Assembly: GCA_050014015.1 (NCBI GenBank)
Contig: JBEKEC010000003.1
Location: 62,001-126,000 of the forward strand
Reading direction: 5' to 3'
DNA from: PALSA-1353 sp050014015
GTDB lineage: Bacteria; Planctomycetota; Phycisphaerae; Tepidisphaerales; Tepidisphaeraceae
DNA length: 64,000 bases
Shown here: piece by piece, positions 46,083 through 56,909 of the stretch
Position numbering within the stretch: the first letter of the stretch is position 1
Layout of the letters: the number at the start of each line of letters is the position of its first letter
Notes under the pieces: generated by a model
Database searches by the model: none
What the model saw: the letters and a program-made list of their open reading frames with translations, nothing else
Told to the model about the DNA's origin: nothing
Made by a program: the position numbers and the translations under genes

Positions 46083-47318
46083 TTCATCCAAAACCTCTTC
46101 GCCGAGCGCATCGGCGGCAAGTCTTTCGGTAAGGGAACCGAGATCTATAAATTCGAGAAGATCAAGCGCGCCAAACGCGCCGCGCGGGCGGCCAATCCGG
46201 GCGCGGAATTGATCGACATGGGCGTCGGCGAGCCGGACGACATGGCCTTTCCGGATTGCGTGCAGGCCCTGGCCAGGGCGGCGGCAAAGAGCGAGAACCG
46301 CACCTACGCCGACAACGGCGGTTCGCTTTTCAAGGAAGCCGCGGCGCGCTGGATGCAAAACGTCTGCGCCGTGGCCAGCATCGACCCGGCGACGCAGATC
46401 GTCCACTCCATCGGCTCCAAAGCGGCGCTGTCCATCCTCCCGGCGTGCCTCATCAATCCCGGCGACGTCGCGCTGATGACCACGCCCGGCTACCCCGTGT
46501 TCGCAACCCACAGCCAATATTACGGCGGCGAGGTTTACAATCTCCCTCTGCTGGAAAAAAACAATTTTCTCCCCGATTTGAATTCCATTCCCGCGGAAAC
46601 GCTCCGCCATGCCAAATCGCTGGTCATCAATTATCCCAATAATCCCACCGGCGCATCGGCGAGCCCTGAATTCTTCGCCTCCGTCGTGGAATTCGCCAAA
46701 CAACATCGTCTGGTGGTGATCCACGACGCCGCGTACGCCGCGCTGGTGTTCGAAGGCAAACCGCTTTCATTCCTGGCCACGCCCGGGGCCATCGACGTGG
46801 GGATTGAACTGCACTCCATGAGCAAGAGCTTCAACATGACGGGCTGGCGGCTCGGCTTCGTGGCGGGCAATCCGCTGCTCGTCCGCGCCTATGCGGATGT
46901 CAAGGACAACACCGATTCCGGCCAATTCCTGGCCATCCAGGAAGCCTGCGCTTACGCGCTGGATCACCCCGAGATCACCCGGGCCGTCGCCGCCAAATAT
47001 TCCCGCCGCATGGACGGCCTGGTGGCCGTCCTGAATCGTCACGGCCTGCCGGCGAAAAAGCCGAGGGGATCGTTCTTCCTGTACGTGAAATCCCCCCGCA
47101 GCGGGATCGGCAAGGACGGCAAGCGCGTGACGTTCGAGCGCGCCGAGAATTTCAGCCACTGGCTCATCACCGAAAAGCTGATCAGCACCGTCCCCTGGGA
47201 CGACGCCGGGGCGTACGTGCGCTTCAGCGTAACGTTTTCAGCCAGGGACATCCCCGATGAGCGTCGCGTCCTGTCAGAAATCGACCGCCGACTGGCAGAT
47301 GCCGGTTTCGAATTCTGA
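46071..47318 (+). CDS. dapL: LL-diaminopimelate aminotransferase (415 aa)
   Basis: PLP aminotransferase converting tetrahydrodipicolinate straight to LL-diaminopimelate in lysine and peptidoglycan synthesis. It has TEIYKFEKIKRAKR and MGVGEPDDMAFP near the N-terminus, NYPNNPTGA, and the PLP lysine Lys252 in SMSKSFNMTGWR. Length matches DapL (about 410). DapL is found in planctomycetes and relatives. The start codon lies in the last unit of a 14-base tandem repeat with no visible RBS; internal starts are possible but the N-terminus looks native from about residue 4. Confidence 0.95.
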   Translation: MTNDFIQNLFAERIGGKSFGKGTEIYKFEKIKRAKRAARAANPGAELIDMGVGEPDDMAFPDCVQALARAAAKSENRTYADNGGSLFKEAAARWMQNVCAVASIDPATQIVHSIGSKAALSILPACLINPGDVALMTTPGYPVFATHSQYYGGEVYNLPLLEKNNFLPDLNSIPAETLRHAKSLVINYPNNPTGASASPEFFASVVEFAKQHRLVVIHDAAYAALVFEGKPLSFLATPGAIDVGIELHSMSKSFNMTGWRLGFVAGNPLLVRAYADVKDNTDSGQFLAIQEACAYALDHPEITRAVAAKYSRRMDGLVAVLNRHGLPAKKPRGSFFLYVKSPRSGIGKDGKRVTFERAENFSHWLITEKLISTVPWDDAGAYVRFSVTFSARDIPDERRVLSEIDRRLADAGFEF

Positions 47319-47330
47319 CTTTTCTGCAGG

Positions 47331-47379
47331 GTCATGCGACATATAATTTAGGTCATCCGATATATATCTTAGGTCAGCC
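47331..47379 (+). promoter_or_regulatory. Tandem operator-like repeats before the wHTH gene
   Basis: Two 21-base direct repeats, GTCATGCGACATATAATTTAG (47331-47351) and GTCATCCGATATATATCTTAG (47352-47372), match at 17 of 21 positions, with the start of a third (GTCAGCC) at 47373. A TATAAT (47342-47347) lies within the first. Candidate promoter-operator for self-regulation of the adjacent regulator. Confidence 0.6.
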
Positions 47380-47382
47380 TTT

Positions 47383-47712
47383 ATGCTTGCAAACTTACTT
47401 GGTTCAGTCAACAAAGAACGGGCGCTCATTTACCTCGCTGGCCGAGGGCGCGGTTACGCGCGCGAGATCGCCCGCTTCTTCGGCGCGCCGCTGTTTCCGG
47501 TGCAAAACGCCATGGAGAAGCTGGAGGCGGCTGGCGTCCTGGTCAGCCGGGCCATCGGCAACACGCGCGAGTATGAGTTCAACCCGCGCTACCCGGCGCG
47601 GGCCGAACTGGCGGCGCTGTTGAACCGCGCGCTATCTCTCTATCCGGCAACACTGCGAGACAAACTCCTGCTAACCCGTTCCCGCCCCCGGCGAAAGGGC
47701 AAGCCGCTTTGA
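47383..47712 (+). CDS. Small winged-helix transcriptional regulator (109 aa)
   Basis: ArsR/MarR-like winged-helix fold: LLGSVNKERALIYLAGRGR, YAREIARFFGAPLFPVQNAMEKLEAAGVLVSR is the helix-turn-helix with recognition helix, and NTREYEFNPRYPARAELAALLNRAL the wing and a C-terminal helix. A basic tail (RSRPRRKGKPL) ends it. ATG at 47383 lies 10 bases after operator-like repeats, with no RBS, suggesting a short or missing leader. Probably autoregulated (inference). Targets unknown. Confidence 0.75.
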   Translation: MLANLLGSVNKERALIYLAGRGRGYAREIARFFGAPLFPVQNAMEKLEAAGVLVSRAIGNTREYEFNPRYPARAELAALLNRALSLYPATLRDKLLLTRSRPRRKGKPL

Positions 47713-47783
47713 TACCCATAGCCGACATGTCGGCAGAAGTGAAGTTCGGAATATTCGAGTAAGGGCTGTGACACGGTTCGATA

Positions 47784-47844
47784 GTGGGTCGATTTGAACA
47801 TTGACGCGCTTGGGATTGCCCAGGGAGCAAGCTCCCTGGGCTTT
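47784..47844 (+). repeat. 60-base dispersed repeat with hairpin, copy 2
   Basis: Second copy of the 7637-7696 element; GCCCAGGGAGCAAGCTCCCTG then GGCTTTT (47818-47845) makes a good hairpin with a T-tail, able to terminate plus-strand transcription beyond the wHTH gene. Confidence 0.75.
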
Positions 47845-48041
47845 TAATTGTGAAAGTGACCCACTACCCGCCGTTCCCGCTGATTGTTTGAATTTTGCCC
47901 GCGCGCTACGCTCTTTCCAGCAGAACGGAGTCCGACATGCACATCAGGTATTTTATATTTGAATGGAAACCTAGCTGCATCCTAGTTTCATGTCCCCCCC
48001 GCTCGGTGCGTGACGCAATCGGCGGGCAGTCTTCTCTTGTT

Positions 48042-48080
48042 CCCTCTCCCTGTACTCAGGGGGAGGGTTAGGGTGGGGGT
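48042..48080 (-). repeat. GC-rich REP-like repeat, copy 5
   Basis: Inverted copy relative to 48187-48235: on the minus strand ACCCCCACCCTAACCCTCCC then CCTGAGTACAGGG. Confidence 0.75.
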
Positions 48081-48186
48081 CCGAAGGCTTCCAATTCGCC
48101 AAGGTGTCTGGCAAACGTTCTCAGTCTTGGCGTCCGATCATGCCGTCCAAGCATCATTACAGGATCGAGTGTTCCGTTGATGCTTC

Positions 48187-48235
48187 AAGAACCCCCACCC
48201 CGCCCCTCCCCCTGATTACAGGGAGAGGGGGAAGG
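48187..48235 (+). repeat. GC-rich REP-like repeat, copy 6
   Basis: AAGAACCCCCACCCCGCCCC then CCTGATTACAGGGAGAGGGGG; inverted pair with 48042-48080, separated by about 105 bases. Confidence 0.75.
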
Positions 48236-48271
48236 AAACAGGCCGCCGATTGAGTCACGCACCCCCTCGCT

Positions 48272-51589
<3,318 letters not shown>

Positions 51590-51611
51590 AACGGAGCTTT
51601 CGGAGGATGAA

Positions 51612-52457
51612 TTACTTCTGATCCCGCTGGCGAACCGCCAGCAGATCCACCAGTTGGGCCAGCACTTCATCGCGTTCCCCGCCATCCAGCGCCAGCGCCA
51701 GCTGCGCCATCAGCAGGCCATACTTCACTCCAATGTTGTGCCGATGCCCCTGCACTTCGATGGCCAGGTATCGCTCCTTGCGCGCCAGCGCATCCAGCGC
51801 CGCCGCCAGCGGCAACCCGGCCTCCTTCTTCACCACCTCGGCGAGTAATTCCATCACCCCGGGCGTCAGCACGTGCATGCCGAAAAAGCAGAGATAATGC
51901 CCGGCCCTCAGCCCGGGAATAATCAGCGATTGCTCGGCCTCGGTCGGGGTGGGCTTCTCCAGGATCGTCTCAATTTCATAAACGTGATTGTGCTTCGCCA
52001 CGCGCCGCCCGCCGACGGCGCCGTAATAGGGCAGCATGCTTTCCCGCGTCGCCTGCACGGCCGAGACGCTGCACGATTCGGCCTTGGCCAGTTCAACCAG
52101 TTGCTGCGCGCACCGCTGCGGACCCGTGCTGACGTACAGGTGATCGCTCACCAGGTGCAGGAAGGGCTCGCCGCGGACAAACTCCCGCGCGCAGTACAGC
52201 GCATGCGCATATCCAACCGGCGAAGGCTGCTCGATGAGCTGGAGCATCCGCCGATACGGCCCGGCGGCGGCCGCGTAAGCATCCTCCTGCCCCGGCGAAA
52301 TAACGATGCCGATCTGATCGACCTCGGCGCTGCGCGCCTCCTCGATAATGATCTGAAGGGCGGACTTGGGTTGCCCATCCCGATCCACCAGCGTCTGCAA
52401 CGGCAAAGCCCGCTGCCCCCGCCCGGCGGCCGTGACCACGGCTTTCTTGATCTTCAT
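51612..52457 (-). CDS. GalU-like nucleotidyltransferase (281 aa)
   Basis: Nucleotidyltransferase of the GalU/RfbA fold, more divergent than the one at 2978. The N-terminal loop is AVVTAAGRGQRALPLQTLVD (8-27), with the PLQTL replacing the usual PLT; SDHLYVS is the metal-binding DxD-like region, and LEKPTPTEA follows. The ATG at 52457 gives the canonical start KIKKAVVTAA; the frame extends to 52541. It sits just upstream of the kinase-pyrophosphorylase fusion, 22 bases away, so probably one operon. Substrate is unknown; it may be catalytically altered since the loop departs from GLGTR. Confidence 0.82.
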   Translation of the reverse strand: MKIKKAVVTAAGRGQRALPLQTLVDRDGQPKSALQIIIEEARSAEVDQIGIVISPGQEDAYAAAAGPYRRMLQLIEQPSPVGYAHALYCAREFVRGEPFLHLVSDHLYVSTGPQRCAQQLVELAKAESCSVSAVQATRESMLPYYGAVGGRRVAKHNHVYEIETILEKPTPTEAEQSLIIPGLRAGHYLCFFGMHVLTPGVMELLAEVVKKEAGLPLAAALDALARKERYLAIEVQGHRHNIGVKYGLLMAQLALALDGGERDEVLAQLVDLLAVRQRDQK

Positions 52458-52613
52458 AGAATTGTGGTTCTCGCAAGTTGCCCCGCACCGGTCAAGCGCC
52501 CCAGGGCGTATCGAGTGATGCAATGTGATGAAACCAGACAAATTGGGGCAAACATCTCAATTCCCATTCCATTTTTATCATGGGCGGTTAACATCGCACA
52601 AGAGGTTAATCAA

Positions 52614-54104
52614 ATGTTGCTCACGCCAAAACTGAAATTCGTCGCGGTGGCGATTGCGCTGATGGCCCTGATTTCTACCGGCGTTTGGATTGAGCAATAC
52701 GCATCGGCGGCCGAGCAGCCCGCCGCTCCCACCACCGCACCGGCGACTTCCCCGGCGCCAGCGGTCGCTTCGGAAATTACCGTCGATTCCGATTTCGATT
52801 GCGGAACGCCCGGCGATGCCGTCGTCGATTCTCCAGACCACGTAACCATTACGCTCCAACGCGGCCCGCTCGACTGGTGGATGTTCCGCCTGAAGGGTGT
52901 CGCGGGAAAGACCGTGACAATCGAGATCATGCTGAATCCGTCTTCCGCCCGCGCCTCGCTGAACAAATGGAGAACGCTCACTCCGGTCTACGGCGATGCC
53001 GCTGATCTAAGTGATCCCGCGACCTTCGCCACCGGGCCGCTCGACGTGGACGTCCTCACGGACCGGCCGGGAATCCGAAATCCCACCACGGATCAGCAAA
53101 CCTGGCATTACATCAAGGATTCTTCCCTGATTGATACCCGTCATTTCAAGATGACGCAGACGTTTGATATCGACCCCGTCTATATCGCCGGGCGCATTCC
53201 GTATCCGCCCGGTTACAGCGCCAAGTTTATCGATGGAATCGCCGCCAATCCGCTGGCGAAAGTGATCGACCTCGGCAAAACTCCCGAAAGCCGGCCGATA
53301 CGGATCGTTCAGATCGGGGCAACCGACGACGCCTCGCAAGCATCCAAACCAGGCATACTCATTTGTGGAGGTGAACAAGCCTATCAGCCCGATGGAATGT
53401 GGGCCTGCCAGGGGTGCATGGAATTTCTCCTGGGCGATTCGGATAAGGCAAAGGCCCTGCGCGACCAGTGTGTGTTTTTCATCATCCCCATGCTGGACCC
53501 CGACGGCACGGCTCATTCCGACGGTCGTTTTATTGGCAGCTTTCGCGCCGGCCGGGCGAACCCGACGGCCGTTGCCTACGCGAACTGGCTGCAAAGCCGG
53601 GTGCTCGCCGGCGGACGAATTGATTTGGTGCTAGAGTTGCACAGCCTGCAATCGGGGGAATCCGAGCACCTTCAACGGGTGGAAATGAAGGGACTTCCGC
53701 CGGAGCGACCCGCGTTAATTGAGGCGTTTCAGAGGATCATTGCCCGGCAATTTACGACAAACAAGCTGACGGTGTTCCGGGCAAACATGAACGGGGGCAT
53801 ACATCGCCCCTATCGTTTTTCAGGCTGGGTGGCGGAACGACTTGGCGCCCTGGACATCATCTATGAAGTGAACGCGCAGGCCCCGGCTGGGCATCTCACG
53901 CTGTCGCAACTGAAAGACACGGGCCGGCTTTTTGCCCAGGCCGCGGGCGAATTTTTTGCCTCGGAAAACGGCGCGCGGCTTCTGGCGAGCGCGGACAAGG
54001 CGCGCGCCAATCGACAGGCCCGATGGAATGGCAACCCCGCAACCAATCCTTCGCAGGACGCCATAGAATCGGAAGAAGCGGCAGCGGAAAATTCCCAACC
54101 GTAG
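52614..54104 (+). CDS. Exported M14-like carboxypeptidase (496 aa)
   Basis: N-terminal hydrophobic signal (about residues 8-24, FVAVAIALMALISTGVW) after two lysines. The Pro/Ala-rich linker precedes a zinc-carboxypeptidase-like domain (about 180-460). Motifs: LICGGEQAYQPDG at the position of the Zn-binding HxxE, IIPMLDPDGTAHSDGRF (the NPDG motif of the M14_6 type), LVLELHSLQSGESEH with the third ligand His343, and YEVNAQAP as the catalytic Glu region. The first ligand His is replaced by Cys251 (CGGE). ATG at 52614, with AGAGG upstream. Divergent from the GalU-like gene; the frame is open far upstream but antisense to it. Confidence 0.75.
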   Translation: MLLTPKLKFVAVAIALMALISTGVWIEQYASAAEQPAAPTTAPATSPAPAVASEITVDSDFDCGTPGDAVVDSPDHVTITLQRGPLDWWMFRLKGVAGKTVTIEIMLNPSSARASLNKWRTLTPVYGDAADLSDPATFATGPLDVDVLTDRPGIRNPTTDQQTWHYIKDSSLIDTRHFKMTQTFDIDPVYIAGRIPYPPGYSAKFIDGIAANPLAKVIDLGKTPESRPIRIVQIGATDDASQASKPGILICGGEQAYQPDGMWACQGCMEFLLGDSDKAKALRDQCVFFIIPMLDPDGTAHSDGRFIGSFRAGRANPTAVAYANWLQSRVLAGGRIDLVLELHSLQSGESEHLQRVEMKGLPPERPALIEAFQRIIARQFTTNKLTVFRANMNGGIHRPYRFSGWVAERLGALDIIYEVNAQAPAGHLTLSQLKDTGRLFAQAAGEFFASENGARLLASADKARANRQARWNGNPATNPSQDAIESEEAAAENSQP

Positions 54105-54238
54105 TTTGCCGCGCCGGCGCCCGCCAATTCCGCGGCCCCGAACCGCAAAAGGTTGCGCCAATCGCCAAAACCCGGTATCCTTCACACCCCTCGCCACACG
54201 ACAGTCGTGCGGCGTCGGTCAAACGCAGGAGAAACTCC

Positions 54239-55462
54239 ATGACTACCGATGTTGACGTGCTGATTATTGGGGCCGGTCCCGCCGGTTCGATCGCCGCTTC
54301 GGTCTTGCATCGCGAGGGCTTTCGGTTGCTCGTGGTGGAAAAGCAGCAGTTTCCGCGCTTCGTGATCGGCGAGAGTTTGCTCCCCCGGGTCATGAATTTG
54401 TTGCGGGATGCCGGGCTGCTCCAAGCCGTGGAGGACCAGCATTTCATGAGGAAAAACGGCGCGGTGTTTCTCCGCGGAACCCAGAGATGCGATTTCGATT
54501 TCTCCGAACAGTCCGGCGACGGTTGGCCGTACACCTTCCAGGTGCCCCGCGCGGATTTCGACAAAACGCTGGCGGATACGGTCGCCGGGCGCGGCGTGGA
54601 AATATGCTACGGGCACGGCGTCTCGGCCGTGAAATTCGACGATTCGCACGCCCATGTCACGATTGAACAGCCCGACCACACCCTGGGCGCCGTCACCGCC
54701 AGGTTCGTCCTGGATTGCAGCGGATATGGCCGGGTTTTGCCCAGGCTGCTGAATCTGGACAAACCCTCAACGCAGCCGTTCCGCGAATCGCTCTTTACCC
54801 ACGTGACCGGCGATCAGCGGCCCGAGGGAGCCGCGGAAGGGAAGATCTGGATCTGCGTTCATCCGGATGACGCCTGGATATGGATCATTCCATTTTCCAA
54901 CGGCAAGACCAGCGTCGGCGTCGTCGCCACGCCGCAATTCTATCAACGATTCCCCGGCGAACCCGCCGTCCAGCTTCGGGCGATTCTCATGAGCGATCCC
55001 AACGCGGCGGCGCGGCTGGGCAAGACCGAATTCACCTTCCCGCCCCGGCGCATCGGCGGCTATTCCTGTTCGGTCAAGCAACTTTACGGCCCGCGCTTCG
55101 CCCTAGTCGGTAACGCCACGGAATTTCTCGATCCCGTTTTCAGCTCCGGCGTCACCCTGGCCATGGAATCCGCGATGCGCGCGGCACAGGTCCTCACGAA
55201 GGAACTGCGCGGCCAACGTCCGAATTGGCAGACGGAATACGCCGATCACCTCATGCAGGGCGTGAACACCTTCCGCGCTTACGTGAACGCCTGGTATGAC
55301 GGCACGCTCTGCGAAGTTTTCTTCGCTCCGGACAGGGACCTCGACGTGATGCGCAATATCTGTTCGGTTTTAGCCGGATACGTCTGGGACAAATCCAACC
55401 CCTATGTCATGCAGGCCCAGCGGGCGCTGTCGCTGTTGTCCAGACTTGTTACCGGGGGCTGA
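54239..55462 (+). CDS. Flavin-dependent oxidoreductase, halogenase/geranylgeranyl-reductase-like (407 aa)
   Basis: FAD Rossmann motif IIGAGPAGS (9-17) with VEKQQFPRFVIGESLLP, the signature of the tryptophan-halogenase/geranylgeranyl reductase group; FVLDCSGYG and ALVGNATEFLDPVFSSGV complete the FAD site. The WxWxIP halogenase motif appears only as DAWIWIIPFS, which is the usual place for it. Ambiguous between halogenase and reductase. RBS AGGAG before ATG 54239. It follows the carboxypeptidase by 134 bases. Confidence 0.87.
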   Translation: MTTDVDVLIIGAGPAGSIAASVLHREGFRLLVVEKQQFPRFVIGESLLPRVMNLLRDAGLLQAVEDQHFMRKNGAVFLRGTQRCDFDFSEQSGDGWPYTFQVPRADFDKTLADTVAGRGVEICYGHGVSAVKFDDSHAHVTIEQPDHTLGAVTARFVLDCSGYGRVLPRLLNLDKPSTQPFRESLFTHVTGDQRPEGAAEGKIWICVHPDDAWIWIIPFSNGKTSVGVVATPQFYQRFPGEPAVQLRAILMSDPNAAARLGKTEFTFPPRRIGGYSCSVKQLYGPRFALVGNATEFLDPVFSSGVTLAMESAMRAAQVLTKELRGQRPNWQTEYADHLMQGVNTFRAYVNAWYDGTLCEVFFAPDRDLDVMRNICSVLAGYVWDKSNPYVMQAQRALSLLSRLVTGG

Positions 55463-55676
55463 TGCGGATGCCGTTTCTTGGGCGATCCGCCGCCATAGCG
55501 CATTATCGCCTATTATTTACGTCGTTATTATATGAAATATAACTTATTATAAATAAGATTGTTATGGCTAATTGCGCGATTATTTCTCTCATGTGTTCTT
55601 GACAAACCAGCCCGATTCGACGATATTCTATTACTCCTATAGGAATATAGTTATTTGTCTGAAAGGGAGCTGGTTT
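55463..55676. other. AT-rich promoter region before the prepilin-like gene
   Basis: Marked drop in GC content, with AAATATAACTTATTATAAAT near 55535-55560, the palindrome TCCTATAGGA, and a promoter candidate (55599-55629). No gene seen. Confidence 0.55.
55599..55629 (+). promoter_or_regulatory. Probable promoter of the prepilin-like gene
   Basis: Consensus TTGACA (55599-55604) with TATTCT (55624-55629) 19 bases on, or GATATT (55622-55627) 17 bases on. The RBS AAGGGAGC and ATG (55677) follow about 40 bases later. Confidence 0.5.
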
Positions 55677-56768
55677 ATGAAGTCGAAGCGGGTATGGGGT
55701 TTCACGCTCGTGGAACTGTTGGTCGTCATCGGAATTATTGCACTATTGATTGGCGTCTTACTGCCGGCGCTGGCCAAGGCGCGGGATGAAGCCAACACGG
55801 TAAAATGCGCATCCAATCTCCGCGGCATCGGACAGGCAATCGCGGAGTACCTCGCCGAGAATCAGGGTACTTTTCCTCCCTCGAATTTCCCCACGGGCCT
55901 GAATATCTCGGGAGGGCAGATAACCGACTGGCCGCCGGTGCTCGGCTATACGCATTGGTCCGCCCTCATCAATGGCAACGCTTGGCAGGCGGCGACGGGT
56001 TATCTGCTCGGCTCGAACAGTTCGCCGTCGGCGTCGGCTCCGCAGTTGGCGCCATTTGAAAACACGTCGGCTTGGGGCCAGTTTCAATGCCCCGCGCTCG
56101 ACAACGGCGGGCTGCCGCCCGCCAACACCTATACGGGAAATAACGACCTTGGAGTTGCAAACGAATCGAATATTCCGAACGTGGTCGATCTGCAGGCGCC
56201 CCGGCTGGCATACACGTTGAATGAAGCGCTCTGCCCGCGGTCGTTTATTGCGTACGTCCCGTCGGCTGGCAACCTGCACAACTACAGTTTCGTGCGGGCC
56301 TCGCGCGTTCAACACAGCGCGGATACGATACTGGCCACGGAATTGTGGGGATTCCAGTTGGCGGCGGAGACAAACTCGTACATCAATCCAGGCGTGCCGG
56401 TGAGCAACAGCCGGCGGCCGGTCAGCGGTTTCATCAGCCTCACCGCGCCTTCTCCGGATCAACTTTACAACTCTCTGAGCCTAAGCAATATCATACCGAT
56501 CACCCAGCCATTCCTCAGTTACATCGGACCCGATTCCTCGGCCACCCTCGCCGCGGGCTCCAGCCCATCGAGCGAACTCGCGTACGTGGGCCGAAACCAC
56601 GGAGGCGGCAAGAAATACGGCACGGTTGCCGGCGCAACGACCGGAGGCTGGGATCTGAGGCAGAGCAATTTCCTTTACGTGGACGGGCACGTCGAGACCA
56701 AGAACGTGGCCGACACGGTTTACCCAAAATTCCAATGGGGAGATTCGTTTTACAGTTTGCCAAACTGA
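55677..56768 (+). CDS. Prepilin-like protein with planctomycete C-terminal DGHV motif (363 aa)
   Basis: Type IV prepilin-like signal: MKSKRVWG then FTLVELLVVIGIIALLIG, with cleavage by a PilD-type peptidase after Gly8 and Glu13 at +5. The C-terminal SNFLYVDGHVETKN resembles the planctomycete H-X9-DG processing-associated domain, but the nearest upstream His is 28 residues before the Asp, not ten, so the spacer is longer. Strong RBS. The PEP-CTERM gene follows. These proteins are multi-copy pseudopilin-like surface proteins in planctomycetes; function unproven. Confidence 0.88.
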   Translation: MKSKRVWGFTLVELLVVIGIIALLIGVLLPALAKARDEANTVKCASNLRGIGQAIAEYLAENQGTFPPSNFPTGLNISGGQITDWPPVLGYTHWSALINGNAWQAATGYLLGSNSSPSASAPQLAPFENTSAWGQFQCPALDNGGLPPANTYTGNNDLGVANESNIPNVVDLQAPRLAYTLNEALCPRSFIAYVPSAGNLHNYSFVRASRVQHSADTILATELWGFQLAAETNSYINPGVPVSNSRRPVSGFISLTAPSPDQLYNSLSLSNIIPITQPFLSYIGPDSSATLAAGSSPSSELAYVGRNHGGGKKYGTVAGATTGGWDLRQSNFLYVDGHVETKNVADTVYPKFQWGDSFYSLPN

Positions 56769-56796
56769 ACGACCTTTGATGTCGGAGGGAAAGAAC

Positions 56797-56841
56797 ATGA
56801 TCCGCACGGTCTACTGTACCAAGTCCACGCAGCTTCGCTGA
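56797..56841 (+). CDS. Candidate 14-residue leader peptide
   Basis: MIRTVYCTKSTQLR then TGA, with GGAGGG seven bases before the ATG, lies in the 141-base gap between the prepilin-like and PEP-CTERM genes. It could be a leader peptide or a chance frame. Confidence 0.3.
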   Translation: MIRTVYCTKSTQLR

Positions 56842-56909
56842 ATTACCTGGTTGTTTCTTCAATTAAAAGACTATTTATTTCTCATTCGTTGAATGGGAAG
56901 GGACATTTC

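Larger units (their letters stand above)
47713..48271. other. Repeat-rich intergenic region
   Basis: The 559 bases between the wHTH gene and the minus-strand fusion gene contain the 60-base repeat with a terminator-like hairpin (47784-47844) and two inverted GC-rich repeats (48042-48080 and 48187-48235). I see no open frame with a start and RBS, and no RNA gene. Confidence 0.6.

Noticed and set aside
47760..47800. tRNA-like GGTTCGA element
   Set aside because: No acceptor or anticodon stems around it; it is part of the dispersed repeat.
51590..51685. Upstream extension of the fusion protein by 32 residues
   Set aside because: These codons overlap the end of the GalU-like gene and lie upstream of the in-frame ATG at 51589; the residues (Trp/Cys-rich) do not look like a domain.
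51873..52613. N-terminal extension of the carboxypeptidase frame by 247 residues
   Set aside because: It is antisense to the GalU-like gene; the ATG at 52614 gives a signal peptide.
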